A model generated the notes under the pieces. It had not been told where the DNA came from and did not search any database. It saw nothing but the letters and a program-made list of their open reading frames with translations. Made by a program: the position numbers and the translations under genes. From Mycobacterium stomatepiae (GTDB lineage: Bacteria; Actinomycetota; Actinomycetes; Mycobacteriales; Mycobacteriaceae), in contig NZ_AP022587.1 of assembly GCF_010731715.1 (NCBI RefSeq), positions 1,550,001 through 1,614,000 of the forward strand: DNA of 64,000 nt. The letters are read 5' to 3'. Below are positions 1-8,104 of this stretch, piece after piece; the stretch's first letter is position 1, and each line of letters begins with the position of its first letter.

Positions 1-614
1 AGTCCGTCGCCCAGGGTCTCGGCGACCGAGATCAGCAACGAGATCAGCTGGGGATACCTGCGGGGCACGGGATCTGATTGCAGCCGGGCGTAGAAGTAGC
101 CAAACCCTATGACTACCAACCCTATTCGGGCAGGTGCGCCGACCCATTCGGATTCCAGGGCCGCCGGGTACCAGGGCGTCAGGTAGAGCAGCCACGGCGT
201 GGCCAGCATCGCCAGCGATGTCGTCAGCGGGTGTACCAGCATCCGGGCCCAGCGGGTGCCCAGCAGCCGGTCGATGCCCTCACGGCCGACCGCGTCGCCC
301 AGGACGGTGATCGGCTTGCCCTGCGCGAGGAAGAACGGCACCACATACAGCAGCAGCAACACCTGCAGCGCGCGCATCCAGAACAGCACGTAGGCGTAAC
401 TGCCGACCGCGCTGACGGTGGCCACGGCCCAGAACGCGATGCCGACGCCGAAGCATCCGGCCTGCGCCGCCCCGACCGTCCGGGCGCCGCGGGCGTTGCG
501 GTAGCACCACGCGTACGCGGCCGCGGCCAGCACGATCACCGCCGCGGAGATGGGATCCAGATGTGCGGTCGCAACCAAGGCGCCCCATGTCAGCGGAGCC
601 GGATCGGTGGGCAT
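1..614 (-). CDS. CtaG-like cytochrome oxidase assembly protein, 3' end cut off
   Basis: The reverse strand reads open from an ATG at 614 to the window edge, about 204 codons, and the C-terminus lies outside. The peptide is highly hydrophobic with several membrane helices (roughly residues 18-38, 50-70, 75-95, 125-145, 155-175). The last visible stretch, LISLLISVAETLGDGL, resembles the Caa3_CtaG family of membrane proteins linked to copper delivery and cytochrome oxidase assembly. Family assignment is by pattern recognition. The ATG lies 23 nt after the stop of the upstream DUF732 gene, so the two may be co-transcribed. H37Rv has no counterpart next to Rv2668 that I recall. Confidence 0.6.
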   Translation of the reverse strand, partial: MPTDPAPLTWGALVATAHLDPISAAVIVLAAAAYAWCYRNARGARTVGAAQAGCFGVGIAFWAVATVSAVGSYAYVLFWMRALQVLLLLYVVPFFLAQGKPITVLGDAVGREGIDRLLGTRWARMLVHPLTTSLAMLATPWLLYLTPWYPAALESEWVGAPARIGLVVIGFGYFYARLQSDPVPRRYPQLISLLISVAETLGDG

Positions 615-637
615 GGCCCCCAGCGTATTGCCGCCGC

Positions 638-1015
638 CTAGTTGCCGACCGCGCCCTCGGGCTTGGGGCCCCGGCCCTCGCCGGTCAGGTAGTGGGGGCA
701 ATACGCGCCGGCCGCGATCGCCGTGAACTTCGCCGCACCATTATCGGCGAATCCGGGATTGTGCAGCTGCAGGTTGTTGACGATCTCTTGGTCCGAATGT
801 CCCGCGTCGACGAGCTCACACACCGTCTTGCCGGCCGATATCGCGGCGGCCGGGTCCTGGAAGGTGAGCCCCGCGTCCTTGAGCTCCTTGAGGAAGGCGG
901 CGTCGGCGGCCGGATCCGGCGCCGGACTGGGGCTCGGGCTGGGATCGGCGTGGGCGGGCACAGCCAGGGCAATCGTGGTGGCGACGCTGAGCAGCGTCAG
1001 GAGGCGCCTCATCAC
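638..1015 (-). CDS. Secreted DUF732 protein
   Basis: A 125-residue protein with a cleavable signal peptide (charged MMRR, hydrophobic core to about residue 20, AHA cleavage motif near 23), then a Ser-Pro-rich linker. The mature part matches the mycobacterial DUF732 pattern: FLKELKDAGLTFQDP, and two cysteines at 66 and 106 that probably form a disulfide. DUF732 proteins are small exported helical proteins of unknown function. A second member lies 700 bp away on the same strand (1715-2041). Confidence 0.8.
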   Translation of the reverse strand: MMRRLLTLLSVATTIALAVPAHADPSPSPSPAPDPAADAAFLKELKDAGLTFQDPAAAISAGKTVCELVDAGHSDQEIVNNLQLHNPGFADNGAAKFTAIAAGAYCPHYLTGEGRGPKPEGAVGN

Positions 1016-1032
1016 TCCACAATCCCAGAGAT

Positions 1033-1707
1033 GTGTCGACGATGCATCCGCCGAGTCGGGCGGGCGAGCGGAGTTCAGATGGTGTTGGCTTGGACGACGT
1101 GGCTGCCATCTTGATTGTTCTCGATGTCTTTGTCGGCATCATCGCCGTGGTCGGATTGATTTTTACCTGGAATCGGCTGCGGGCACGACGCAGAAGGTCG
1201 GGCGCCAAGGGTGTCGTCCTGGTTGTCGATCGACTCACCCCGCGCCGAAGGAATATGGCTCGCCTGCAGGTGAGCCTGCGGATGATCGGGCCGACCGTGC
1301 GCTACGAGGTGGGACTCGATCTCGAAGTGGACGGCAATCCGTTCGAGGTGTCGACACCCAAACCCGAGATACGTCCGTCGATGGGCTGCGAGGACGATGA
1401 AATGTCCTGGGGCTTCGAGATTTCCGAAGACGAACTGGACAACGTCTGGGTGATCGCGTCCTGGATGGCCGCCGAGAACGCCGACCTGCGGATGGCCGCG
1501 ATCGCGTCGAATCTGAGCACGGAGCAAACCTACGAGTGGCGCTGGGCGGCTGACTGGCGCATCTCGGGTGCGGGCCATTGGCGAAAACGACGACACCCGA
1601 CGACTCCCCCACGCACCGTGGCGGGAATGGGGCCCCTGGAACTGGGCCGGGCGCCGGGCCGGGGGCGGGCGGCGCGACCCGTGGCCGACGCCCCAGAACA
1701 GCAGTAG
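1033..1707 (+). CDS. Membrane-anchored protein of unknown function
   Basis: Encodes up to 224 residues from GTG 1033; ATG 1042 is an alternative start. One membrane helix lies near residues 22-45, followed by a basic stop-transfer patch (RLRARRRR) and a soluble domain rich in acidic residues (CEDDEMSWGFEISEDELDN). I do not recognise the family. The last 45 or so residues are Arg/Pro/Gly-rich and look unlike the preceding domain, so a frameshift or non-coding read-through at the 3' end is possible. It lies divergently from the DUF732 gene on its left and converges on the second DUF732 gene. Confidence 0.5.
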   Translation: MSTMHPPSRAGERSSDGVGLDDVAAILIVLDVFVGIIAVVGLIFTWNRLRARRRRSGAKGVVLVVDRLTPRRRNMARLQVSLRMIGPTVRYEVGLDLEVDGNPFEVSTPKPEIRPSMGCEDDEMSWGFEISEDELDNVWVIASWMAAENADLRMAAIASNLSTEQTYEWRWAADWRISGAGHWRKRRHPTTPPRTVAGMGPLELGRAPGRGRAARPVADAPEQQ

Positions 1708-1714
1708 CGCGGCG

Positions 1715-2041
1715 TTATTGGGGGCCGTTGGTAGCGGTGGTGTGCGGCAGCGCACCGGGGCAATAGGCGGTGGCCGCGATCGCCGCAAACTTCGCGGCGT
1801 TCTCTTCGCGGAGTCCGGGATTGCGGTCTTCGACGGTTTTGACGACGTCCACCATCTGCGTGCCCTGGCCGACCGCCTGACACACCCACTTACCCGCCGC
1901 GATCGCCCGGCCCGGGTCGGGGAAGGTGACGCCGGACGCCTGCAGCGCGGCAAGGAACTGGTCGTCCATGGGATCGGCGCACGCGGGGGCAGCCGTGCAG
2001 AGCATCGCGACGGCGCTTACCAGCATCAGGAGGCGTGTCAT
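1715..2041 (-). CDS. Secreted DUF732 protein
   Basis: A 108-residue exported protein: signal peptide to about residue 22 (CADP at the junction), then a compact DUF732 domain with FLAALQASGVTFPDPGRAI and cysteines at 54 and 94 in the same relative places as in the neighbour at 638-1015. C21 sits near a poor lipobox-like sequence (AAPAC), so lipidation cannot be excluded. The function of the family is unknown. Two copies so close suggest an old duplication. Confidence 0.75.
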   Translation of the reverse strand: MTRLLMLVSAVAMLCTAAPACADPMDDQFLAALQASGVTFPDPGRAIAAGKWVCQAVGQGTQMVDVVKTVEDRNPGLREENAAKFAAIAATAYCPGALPHTTATNGPQ

Positions 2042-2209
2042 AGCTCACTGATCGTCGCAGACCCGCGGCAAACTCGCATCCCTCTTTCGGGTGCCGGCGC
2101 CCAAACGGTCACCGGCACCGGCCGAGCGCTGGTCACGGCGGCTGGCCGGGGTTGTCCGGGCCGGTCCAACCCCTCCCGTTCGGCGGAGTCGGTGTGCAAT
2201 TATTCGAAG

Positions 2210-2728
2210 ATGCGCCGCTGGCTGATCGTCCTGTCGACCCTGCTCATCGCCGCCGCCAGCCCTGCCGGGGTTGCCGCGCCGCGCGCGTGGGCTCAGGACG
2301 CGCCGATCGGACACATCGGCGACACGCTGCGGGTGGACACCGGCACCTACATCGCCGACATCACCGTCAGCAGCGTGACCCTCTGCGACCCGCCGCCCGG
2401 GTTCGGCTACACCCGCAGCGGCGTGCCGATCAAAAGCTTCCCGGGCAGCACCCCCAACCGCGCCGACGTGACGGTCCGCGCGATCCAGGTGCCCAACCCG
2501 TACATCATGGCCGCCGCGTTCAGCTTCGACGGAGTGACGCCGTTCGCCGATGCCTACAAGCCGCGCGCCACCGACGCGCCCGACGCTCTGGACAACGTGC
2601 TCGTCAACGCGCCCAACGGCGCGATCGTGCGCGGCGGAGTGTATTGGGATGCCTACCGCGATCCCGTCTCCAACGTCGTGCTGCTGGACCGCAAGACGGG
2701 CAGGCACCTCGCACAGTGGAACCTCTGA
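2210..2728 (+). CDS. Secreted conserved protein (Rv2668 orthologue)
   Basis: A 172-residue protein from ATG 2210. A classical signal peptide (MRRWLIVL..., AWA cleavage near residue 30) precedes an all-beta-looking domain containing DTLRVDTGTYIADITVSSV and two regularly spaced NA/NP-rich segments. It corresponds in place and content to Rv2668 of M. tuberculosis, an exported protein of unknown function. The 3' end overlaps the next gene by 13 nt in another frame, so the two are probably translated from one message. In-frame sequence upstream of 2210 does not look coding. Confidence 0.75.
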   Translation: MRRWLIVLSTLLIAAASPAGVAAPRAWAQDAPIGHIGDTLRVDTGTYIADITVSSVTLCDPPPGFGYTRSGVPIKSFPGSTPNRADVTVRAIQVPNPYIMAAAFSFDGVTPFADAYKPRATDAPDALDNVLVNAPNGAIVRGGVYWDAYRDPVSNVVLLDRKTGRHLAQWNL

Positions 2729-3264
2729 CGCTTGACATCCAGCGCGTCGCGGCGGATTCCGTCGACCTGACAGAGCTGGCTAACGTTGCGGCCCTTACCT
2801 TTCCGTTGGCATGCCCGCCCACCGCGACGCCGGAGAACATCGCGTCGTTCGTCTCCACAAACCTGACGCCCGCCCGCTTCGGCGAGTATCTCAACGACCC
2901 GAACCGGGCCATTCTGACCGCGCGGCGCGACGATCGGATCGTCGGTTACGCCATGCTTGTTCGCGGCGTCTCGCAGGACCCCGGCGTGCAGCGGGCAGTC
3001 GAAATCCGGCCGGCCGCAGAGCTATCCAAGTTGTATCTGCTGCCCGACTGCCACGGCAGCGGGGCATCGGCGGCACTGATGCAGCGCGCGCTGGCGGCCG
3101 CGGACGACTCGAAAGTGCGCTGCGTGTGGCTTGGCGTCAGCAAGGCAAACCAACGCGCACAACGCTTTTACGCCAAGAGCGGCTTTAAGGTCAACGGCAC
3201 CAGGACGTTTCAGGTCGGCGATCACCTCGAGAACGACTACGTCATGATTCGCGAGGCTGGGTAG
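2716..3264 (+). CDS. GNAT family N-acetyltransferase (Rv2669 orthologue)
   Basis: A 182-residue GNAT-fold protein from GTG 2716, inside the 3' end of the preceding gene. Visible GNAT elements: the beta4 segment AAELSKLYLLPDCHGSGASAALM, which carries the acetyl-CoA pyrophosphate loop (H-G-S-G-A, a variant of Q/RxxGxG/A), and a C-terminal ANQRAQRFYAKSGFKVNGTRTF, the usual N-x-x-A-x-x-F-Y-x-x-x-G-F motif. The acceptor is unknown. The last 23 nt overlap the 3' end of the opposing ATPase gene. Confidence 0.85.
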   Translation: MEPLTLDIQRVAADSVDLTELANVAALTFPLACPPTATPENIASFVSTNLTPARFGEYLNDPNRAILTARRDDRIVGYAMLVRGVSQDPGVQRAVEIRPAAELSKLYLLPDCHGSGASAALMQRALAAADDSKVRCVWLGVSKANQRAQRFYAKSGFKVNGTRTFQVGDHLENDYVMIREAG

Positions 3265-4306
3265 CCGCGGCGGTCAGCGCAAGCAACCGCGACGTGGCCC
3301 GCAGGTACTTCTTCCGGTAGCCACCGGCCAGCATCTCCTCGCTGAAGATGCTGTCCAGTTTCGCGCCGGACGCCACCACCGGAATGCCGGCGTCATAGAG
3401 GCGATCGGTGAGCGACACCAGCCGCAGCGCGACGTTCTGATCGTCGATACCGTGCACACCGGTCAGGAACACCACCGTCACACCCTCGATCAGGCTCAGG
3501 TAGCGCGACGGGTGCATGGTCGCCAAGTGCGCACACAGCGCATCGAAGTCGTCCAGCGTCGCCCCCGCCACGTCGGCCGCGCGGGCGACGACCTCGTCGT
3601 CCGACAGGGGCGGCGGCGCGGGCGGCAGACCGCGGTGCCGGTAGTCCGGACCCTCGATCCGCACGGTGGTGAAAATGCTTGCCAGCGTGTTGATTTCGCG
3701 CAGGAAATCCTGCGCGGCGAAGCGTCCCTCCCCTAGCTGCTCGGGCAGCGTGTTCGAGGTGGCGGCCACTGACACTCCCCGCTCGACCAACGACGACAGC
3801 ATCCGCGACACCAGCGTGGTGTTGCCCGGATCGTCGAGTTCGAACTCGTCGATGCAGACCGCCGTGTAGTCGGCCAGCAGGTCGATGCATTCGGCGAAAC
3901 CGAACACCCCGGCTAACTGGGTCAGCTCCCCGAACGTCGCGAACGCCTTGGGACGAGGGCCGGGCAGCCGGTAGTAGGCCGAGGCCAGCAGGTGCGTCTT
4001 GCCGACGCCGAATCCGCCGTCCAGGTAGATGCCCACGCCGGACAGCACCGCCCGTTTGCCCAACAGCTTGCGCCGGCCCGCGCGCCGCTCGACGGCCTCG
4101 CGGCAGAAGTCCTGACACGCCACCAGCGCGGCGGCCTGCGTCGGCTCCGCCGGATCCGGGCGATAAGTCCCGAAGCCCACGTCGGCGAACGTTGGCGGCG
4201 GCCGCAATTGGGCGATGAGCCGTTCCGGCGACACGGTCGGATGCCGATCCACCAGATGCTGCACGCCCCCGGAATCTTCCGCAGACACCGACCCGTGCAT
4301 GCGCAA
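3242..4306 (-). CDS. zapE: ZapE/AFG1-family ATPase (Rv2670c orthologue)
   Basis: A 354-residue AAA-type P-loop ATPase. Walker A is GGFGVGKT (97-104) and Walker B ends in the DE of AVCIDEFEL (153-154). SVAATSNTLPEQL near residue 180 fits sensor 1 (Asn), and the C-terminal DVVFLTG/RLYD region fits the AFG1/ZapE fold. In proteobacteria ZapE acts at the division ring and in mitochondria AFG1 handles membrane proteins; the mycobacterial role is not established. It stands alone and converges on the acetyltransferase gene. Confidence 0.85.
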   Translation of the reverse strand: MRMHGSVSAEDSGGVQHLVDRHPTVSPERLIAQLRPPPTFADVGFGTYRPDPAEPTQAAALVACQDFCREAVERRAGRRKLLGKRAVLSGVGIYLDGGFGVGKTHLLASAYYRLPGPRPKAFATFGELTQLAGVFGFAECIDLLADYTAVCIDEFELDDPGNTTLVSRMLSSLVERGVSVAATSNTLPEQLGEGRFAAQDFLREINTLASIFTTVRIEGPDYRHRGLPPAPPPLSDDEVVARAADVAGATLDDFDALCAHLATMHPSRYLSLIEGVTVVFLTGVHGIDDQNVALRLVSLTDRLYDAGIPVVASGAKLDSIFSEEMLAGGYRKKYLRATSRLLALTAAATQPRES

Positions 4307-4334
4307 ACTCTAACGGCGTGCTGCAATCGTCCTC

Positions 4335-5114
4335 ATGCCCGAGTCAGGCACCGGCAAAGCCGCCGACACCGCGATGACCCTGCTCGGGTCGGGACGCGAA
4401 CTCGACGACGGCGAACTCCCCCAGCTCTACGCCTACCCGGATACCGACGACACCTGGGTGCGGGCGAATTTCATCACCAGCATCGACGGCGGTGCCACCG
4501 CCGAGGGCAAGACCGGCCCGATGGCGGGGCCCGGTGACCGGTTGATCTTCTTCCTGCTGCGCGAGCTCGCCGACGTGATCGTCGTCGGCGCGGGCACCGT
4601 GCGGGTGGAGGGCTATTCCGGCGCGCACGCAGGAATAGCCGAACGCCAGCGCCGGCAGGCCCGCGGGCAAAGCGAAGTGCCGCAACTGGCCATCGTCACC
4701 AAGTCCGGCCTGCTGGACCGGGAGATGGGGGTATTCACCCGGACCGAGGTGCCGCCCCTGGTGCTCACCTGCACCGCGGCGGCCGACGAGACCCGCCACC
4801 TGCTCGGCGATCTGGCCGAGGTGATCGACTGCTCCGGCAGCGATCCCAACAAGGTTGACGAGGCCGCGTTGCTTGCGATCCTGCGGGCCCGCGGCATGCG
4901 CCGGGTGCTGACCGAGGGCGGCCCGATGCTGCTCGGCTCGTTGATGCAGCGAGACATGCTCGACGAGCTGTGCCTGACGATCGCGCCGTACATCATCGGC
5001 GGGCTGGCCCGGCGGATCGCGACGGGCCCGGGCCAAGCGCTGAGCCGAATGGACTGCCAGCACGTGCTGACCGACGACGCAGGCTACCTCTACACGCGCT
5101 ACGTGCGGGCTTAG
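4335..5114 (+). CDS. ribD: RibD C-terminal-type pyrimidine reductase (Rv2671 orthologue)
   Basis: A 259-residue single-domain reductase of the RibD_C / DHFR-like fold: NFITSIDGGATAEGKTGPM near the N-terminus, then LADVIVVGAGTVRVEGYSG (NADPH-binding loop) and VLTEGGPMLLGSLMQRDMLDELCLT. The deaminase domain of bifunctional RibD is absent. In M. tuberculosis the orthologue is annotated RibD and has been reported to work as a dihydrofolate-reductase analogue contributing to para-aminosalicylic acid resistance, so whether it serves riboflavin or folate metabolism is open. It lies divergent from the ZapE-like gene with a 28-nt gap. Confidence 0.85.
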   Translation: MPESGTGKAADTAMTLLGSGRELDDGELPQLYAYPDTDDTWVRANFITSIDGGATAEGKTGPMAGPGDRLIFFLLRELADVIVVGAGTVRVEGYSGAHAGIAERQRRQARGQSEVPQLAIVTKSGLLDREMGVFTRTEVPPLVLTCTAAADETRHLLGDLAEVIDCSGSDPNKVDEAALLAILRARGMRRVLTEGGPMLLGSLMQRDMLDELCLTIAPYIIGGLARRIATGPGQALSRMDCQHVLTDDAGYLYTRYVRA

Positions 5115-5185
5115 CCCGGTGACGATGCGCCCCGCGCAGCGAGGCGAGGAGGAGGCGGGCAATCCAGCACAGCCCGGGGCATGGC

Positions 5186-5191
5186 TACTGT
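5186..5191 (+). promoter_or_regulatory. Leaderless promoter -10 hexamer of the Rv2672-like gene
   Basis: TACTGT fits the mycobacterial SigA -10 pattern TANNNT and is followed by exactly 7 nt before ATG 5199, the spacing expected when transcription starts at the A of the start codon. This supports ATG 5199 rather than the in-frame ATG at 5181, which lies upstream of the hexamer and would not be transcribed from here. No Shine-Dalgarno sequence precedes either. Confidence 0.6.
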
Positions 5192-5198
5192 GGTCGGC

Positions 5199-6773
5199 AT
5201 GAGTCGGCACCTGACGCCCGCGACCGTCCTGGTCCCGTTGACGGTCGTCGTCACCGCTTTGCTGACCGCCTGCGTTCCCGGCCTGCCCGCCGACCCGCGC
5301 TTCGCGACCAACGCCGGCGCACGACCGCAGGGCGCGGCCACGACGAAACCCCCACCCGCCGGTCCGCCTCCGATCGCCGCCCCCAAGAACGACTTGTCGT
5401 GGCACGACTGCACGTCGAAGGTGCTCAGCGACGCCGGCGTGCGCAACGCCCCCGCCGGAGTTCAGCTGGATTGCGCGAACTACGACGCCGACCTCGACCC
5501 GGTCAACGGCGGGACGGGAACCGTCACCGTCGGTGTGGTCCGCGCGCGGTCGAGTCAGACCCCGAAGGACGCCGGGCCCGTCGTCTTCACCACGGGCTCC
5601 GACATGCCGTCGTCGGCGCAGCTGCCGGTGTGGCTGTCCCGGTCGGGCAACGATCTGCTGGCGGCCCACCCGATCGTCGCCGTGGACCGCCGCGGCATCG
5701 GCATGTCGAGCCCGATCGACTGCCGGGATCGCTCCGATCGCCAGGCGATGCGCGATCAGGCCCAATTCCAAACCGGCGACGATCCGGTCGCCAATCTGTC
5801 CGACGTGTCCAACACCGCGACAACCAGCTGCACTGACGCCATCGCCCCGGGTGACAGCGCCTACGACAACTCGCATGCCGCCTCGGACATCGAGCGACTG
5901 CGCAGCCTCTGGGACGTGCCATCGGTCGCGCTGCTCGGCATCGGCAACGGCGCCCAGGTCGCGCTGGCTTACGCGTCGTCGCGTCCCGACAAGGTCGCCC
6001 GGCTGATGGTCGACTCCCCGATTGCGTTGGGGGTCAACGCCGAAGCGGCCGCTGAGCAACAGGTCAAGGGCCAGCAGGCCGCGCTCGACGCGTTCGCCGC
6101 CCAGTGCGTCGCGGTGAACTGCGCGCTCGGTCCCGATCCCAAGGGCGCCGTCAGCGCGCTGCTGGCCGACGCCCGGGCCGGCCGGGGGCCCGGCGGCGCC
6201 TCGCTGGCCGAGGTCGTCAACGCCATCACCGTCGCGCTGGGCTTCCCGTCCGGCGGCCGCGTCAACGCCACGACGAGTCTGGCCAGCGCGCTGGCCGCGG
6301 CCCGCTCCGGTGACACCAACCAGTTGAACAGCCTGATCAACCACGCCGACGCCACCGAGGACTCCGACGGTCAGTTCGTCAACTCCTGCAGCGACGCGAT
6401 CAACCGCCCGACCCCGGACCGTGTCCGTGAGCTGGTGGTCGCCTGGGGCAAGCTCTACCCGCAGTTCGGCACCGTCGCCGCGCTCAACTTGGTCAAATGC
6501 GTGCACTGGCCCACGATCTCGCCGCCGGCACCGCCCAAGGAGCTCAAGGTCGACGTCGTGTTGCTGGGCGTGCAGAACGATCCGATCGTCGGCTCCGAAG
6601 GCGTCGCCCAGACGGCGGCCACGATCATCAACGCCGGCGCGGCCAGCCGGCGGGTGATGTGGCAGGGCATCGGTCACGGCGCCAGCATCTACACGCCCTG
6701 CGCGATTCCGCCGTTGGTCGGCTATCTCGACACCGGCAAGGTGCCCGCAACCGACACATACTGTCCCGCCTGA
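5199..6773 (+). CDS. Alpha/beta-hydrolase-fold lipoprotein lacking the usual Ser nucleophile (Rv2672 orthologue)
   Basis: A 524-residue exported protein. The lipobox LLTAC places the lipidated cysteine at residue 25, followed by a Pro/Ala-rich linker. The rest resembles secreted tripeptidyl-aminopeptidase-like alpha/beta hydrolases: PIVAVDRRGIGMS, a nucleophile-elbow segment and a C-terminal Asp/His pair in GVQNDPIVG (D461) and WQGIGHGAS (H493). The elbow itself reads LLGIGNGAQVALAYA, with Asn at 250 where active hydrolases carry Ser. M. tuberculosis Rv2672 is annotated as a possible secreted protease. As written, this copy may be non-catalytic or use another mechanism. The start is chosen from the leaderless promoter. 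Confidence 0.8.
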   Translation: MSRHLTPATVLVPLTVVVTALLTACVPGLPADPRFATNAGARPQGAATTKPPPAGPPPIAAPKNDLSWHDCTSKVLSDAGVRNAPAGVQLDCANYDADLDPVNGGTGTVTVGVVRARSSQTPKDAGPVVFTTGSDMPSSAQLPVWLSRSGNDLLAAHPIVAVDRRGIGMSSPIDCRDRSDRQAMRDQAQFQTGDDPVANLSDVSNTATTSCTDAIAPGDSAYDNSHAASDIERLRSLWDVPSVALLGIGNGAQVALAYASSRPDKVARLMVDSPIALGVNAEAAAEQQVKGQQAALDAFAAQCVAVNCALGPDPKGAVSALLADARAGRGPGGASLAEVVNAITVALGFPSGGRVNATTSLASALAAARSGDTNQLNSLINHADATEDSDGQFVNSCSDAINRPTPDRVRELVVAWGKLYPQFGTVAALNLVKCVHWPTISPPAPPKELKVDVVLLGVQNDPIVGSEGVAQTAATIINAGAASRRVMWQGIGHGASIYTPCAIPPLVGYLDTGKVPATDTYCPA

Positions 6774-6796
6774 GCTGACGGCCCCGCGCCGCGGTG

Positions 6797-6802
6797 TACG
6801 GT
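6797..6802 (+). promoter_or_regulatory. Leaderless promoter -10 hexamer of aftC
   Basis: TACGGT (TANNNT) lies 6 nt before GTG 6809. It sits inside the longer version of aftC that would start at GTG 6794, so if this hexamer is used the shorter start is the real one. Confidence 0.45.
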
Positions 6803-6808
6803 GCGCTG

Positions 6809-8104
6809 GTGACGGCAGCTGACTCGACCCGTACCGGCCTGCGCAATTCGGTGCTGGCCGCCTTCGGTCCCCAGACCGGGCCGCCGAGTACCGCGACCAT
6901 CTTGCGGTCGGTGCTGTGGCCGGTGGCGATCCTGTCGGTGTTGCACCGCAGCATCGTGCTCACGCTGAACGGCAATATCACCGACGACTTCAAGCCGGTG
7001 TACCGCGCGGTGCTGAACTTCCGGAACCACTGGGACATCTACAACGAGCACTTCGACTACGTCGACCCGCACTACCTGTACCCGCCCGGCGGCACCCTAC
7101 TGATGGCGCCGTTCGGATACCTGCCCTTCTCGCCGTCGCGCTACCTGTTCATCCTGATCAACACGGTGGCGATTCTGATCGCCTGGTATCTGCTGTTGCG
7201 GCTGTTCAAGTTCACGCTGGCGTCGGTGGCCGCACCCGCCCTGCTGCTGGCCATGTTCTGCACCGAGAGCGTGACCAGCACCTTGGTGTTCACCAACATC
7301 AACGGCTGTGTGCTGTTGGCCGAGGTGCTCTTCTTGCGCTGGCTGCTGGACGGGAAGGTCTCCCACCAGTGGTGGGCCGGGTTCGTCATCGGCCTGACGC
7401 TCACTCTCAAACCCGTGCTGGGTCCGCTGCTGCTGCTGCCCCTGCTCAACCGACAGTGGCGCACGCTGGTGCCCGCGCTGGTGGTGCCCGCGGTGATCAA
7501 CGCGGTTGCCTGGCCGCTGGTCAGCGACCCGATGGACTTCGTCACCAAAACGCTGCCGTACATCGGCGGCACCCGCGACTACTTCAACAGCTCGATCGAG
7601 GGCAACGGCGTCTACTTCGGGCTGCCCACCTGGCTGATCGTGTTTCTGCGAATTCTGTTCATCCTGCTCACGATCGGCGCGCTGCGGCTGTTGTACCGCT
7701 ACTACCGCACCCGGGATCCGCTGTTCTGGTTCACCGGCTCGTCGGGGGTGCTGCTGCTGTGTTCCTGGCTGGTGCTTCCGCTGGCCCAGGGCTACTACTC
7801 GATGATGCTGTTCCCGTTCCTGATGACGGTGGTGCTGCCGAACTCGCTGATCCGCAACTGGCCGGCCTGGCTGGGGATCTACGGCTTCATGGCGCTGGAC
7901 GACTGGCTGATTTACAAATACATGAGGTACGGCCGCGCACTGCACTACCTGAAGATCACCTACGGCTGGTCGCTGCTGTTGATCGTCGCGTTCACCGTGC
8001 TGCTCTTCCGCTACCTGGACGCCAAGGCCGAAAACCGGCTGAACGACGGCATCGATCCCGCGTGGCTGACGGCTGGGCGCGAGCGAGCTAGCGTGGACGC
8101 ATGA
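6809..8104 (+). CDS. aftC: AftC alpha-(1->3)-arabinofuranosyltransferase
   Basis: A 431-residue GT-C membrane glycosyltransferase close along its whole length to M. tuberculosis AftC (Rv2673). AftC adds alpha-1,3-linked arabinofuranose branches from decaprenyl-phospho-arabinose to arabinan of arabinogalactan and lipoarabinomannan, on the outer face of the inner membrane. About ten hydrophobic helices are visible. The acidic pair in the first extracytoplasmic loop (NGNITDDFKPVY, D59-D60) is the expected catalytic site, and DPHYLYPPGG follows. The start is placed at GTG 6809 from the -10 hexamer; GTG 6794, adding MYGAL, is the start used in the M. tuberculosis annotation I remember. The stop overlaps msrB by 4 nt (ATGA). 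Confidence 0.92.
   Translation: MTAADSTRTGLRNSVLAAFGPQTGPPSTATILRSVLWPVAILSVLHRSIVLTLNGNITDDFKPVYRAVLNFRNHWDIYNEHFDYVDPHYLYPPGGTLLMAPFGYLPFSPSRYLFILINTVAILIAWYLLLRLFKFTLASVAAPALLLAMFCTESVTSTLVFTNINGCVLLAEVLFLRWLLDGKVSHQWWAGFVIGLTLTLKPVLGPLLLLPLLNRQWRTLVPALVVPAVINAVAWPLVSDPMDFVTKTLPYIGGTRDYFNSSIEGNGVYFGLPTWLIVFLRILFILLTIGALRLLYRYYRTRDPLFWFTGSSGVLLLCSWLVLPLAQGYYSMMLFPFLMTVVLPNSLIRNWPAWLGIYGFMALDDWLIYKYMRYGRALHYLKITYGWSLLLIVAFTVLLFRYLDAKAENRLNDGIDPAWLTAGRERASVDA

Noticed and set aside
5115..5198. Repeat-like GCGAGGCGAGGAGGAGGCGGG stretch after ribD
   Set aside because: Short purine-rich run common in this GC-rich background; no second copy seen in the window.
4344..6677. Very long open frame on the reverse strand (777 codons) across ribD and the hydrolase lipoprotein gene
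   Set aside because: It is the mirror of GC-rich codon usage of the forward genes; the peptide is Arg/Gly/His-rich with no domain.
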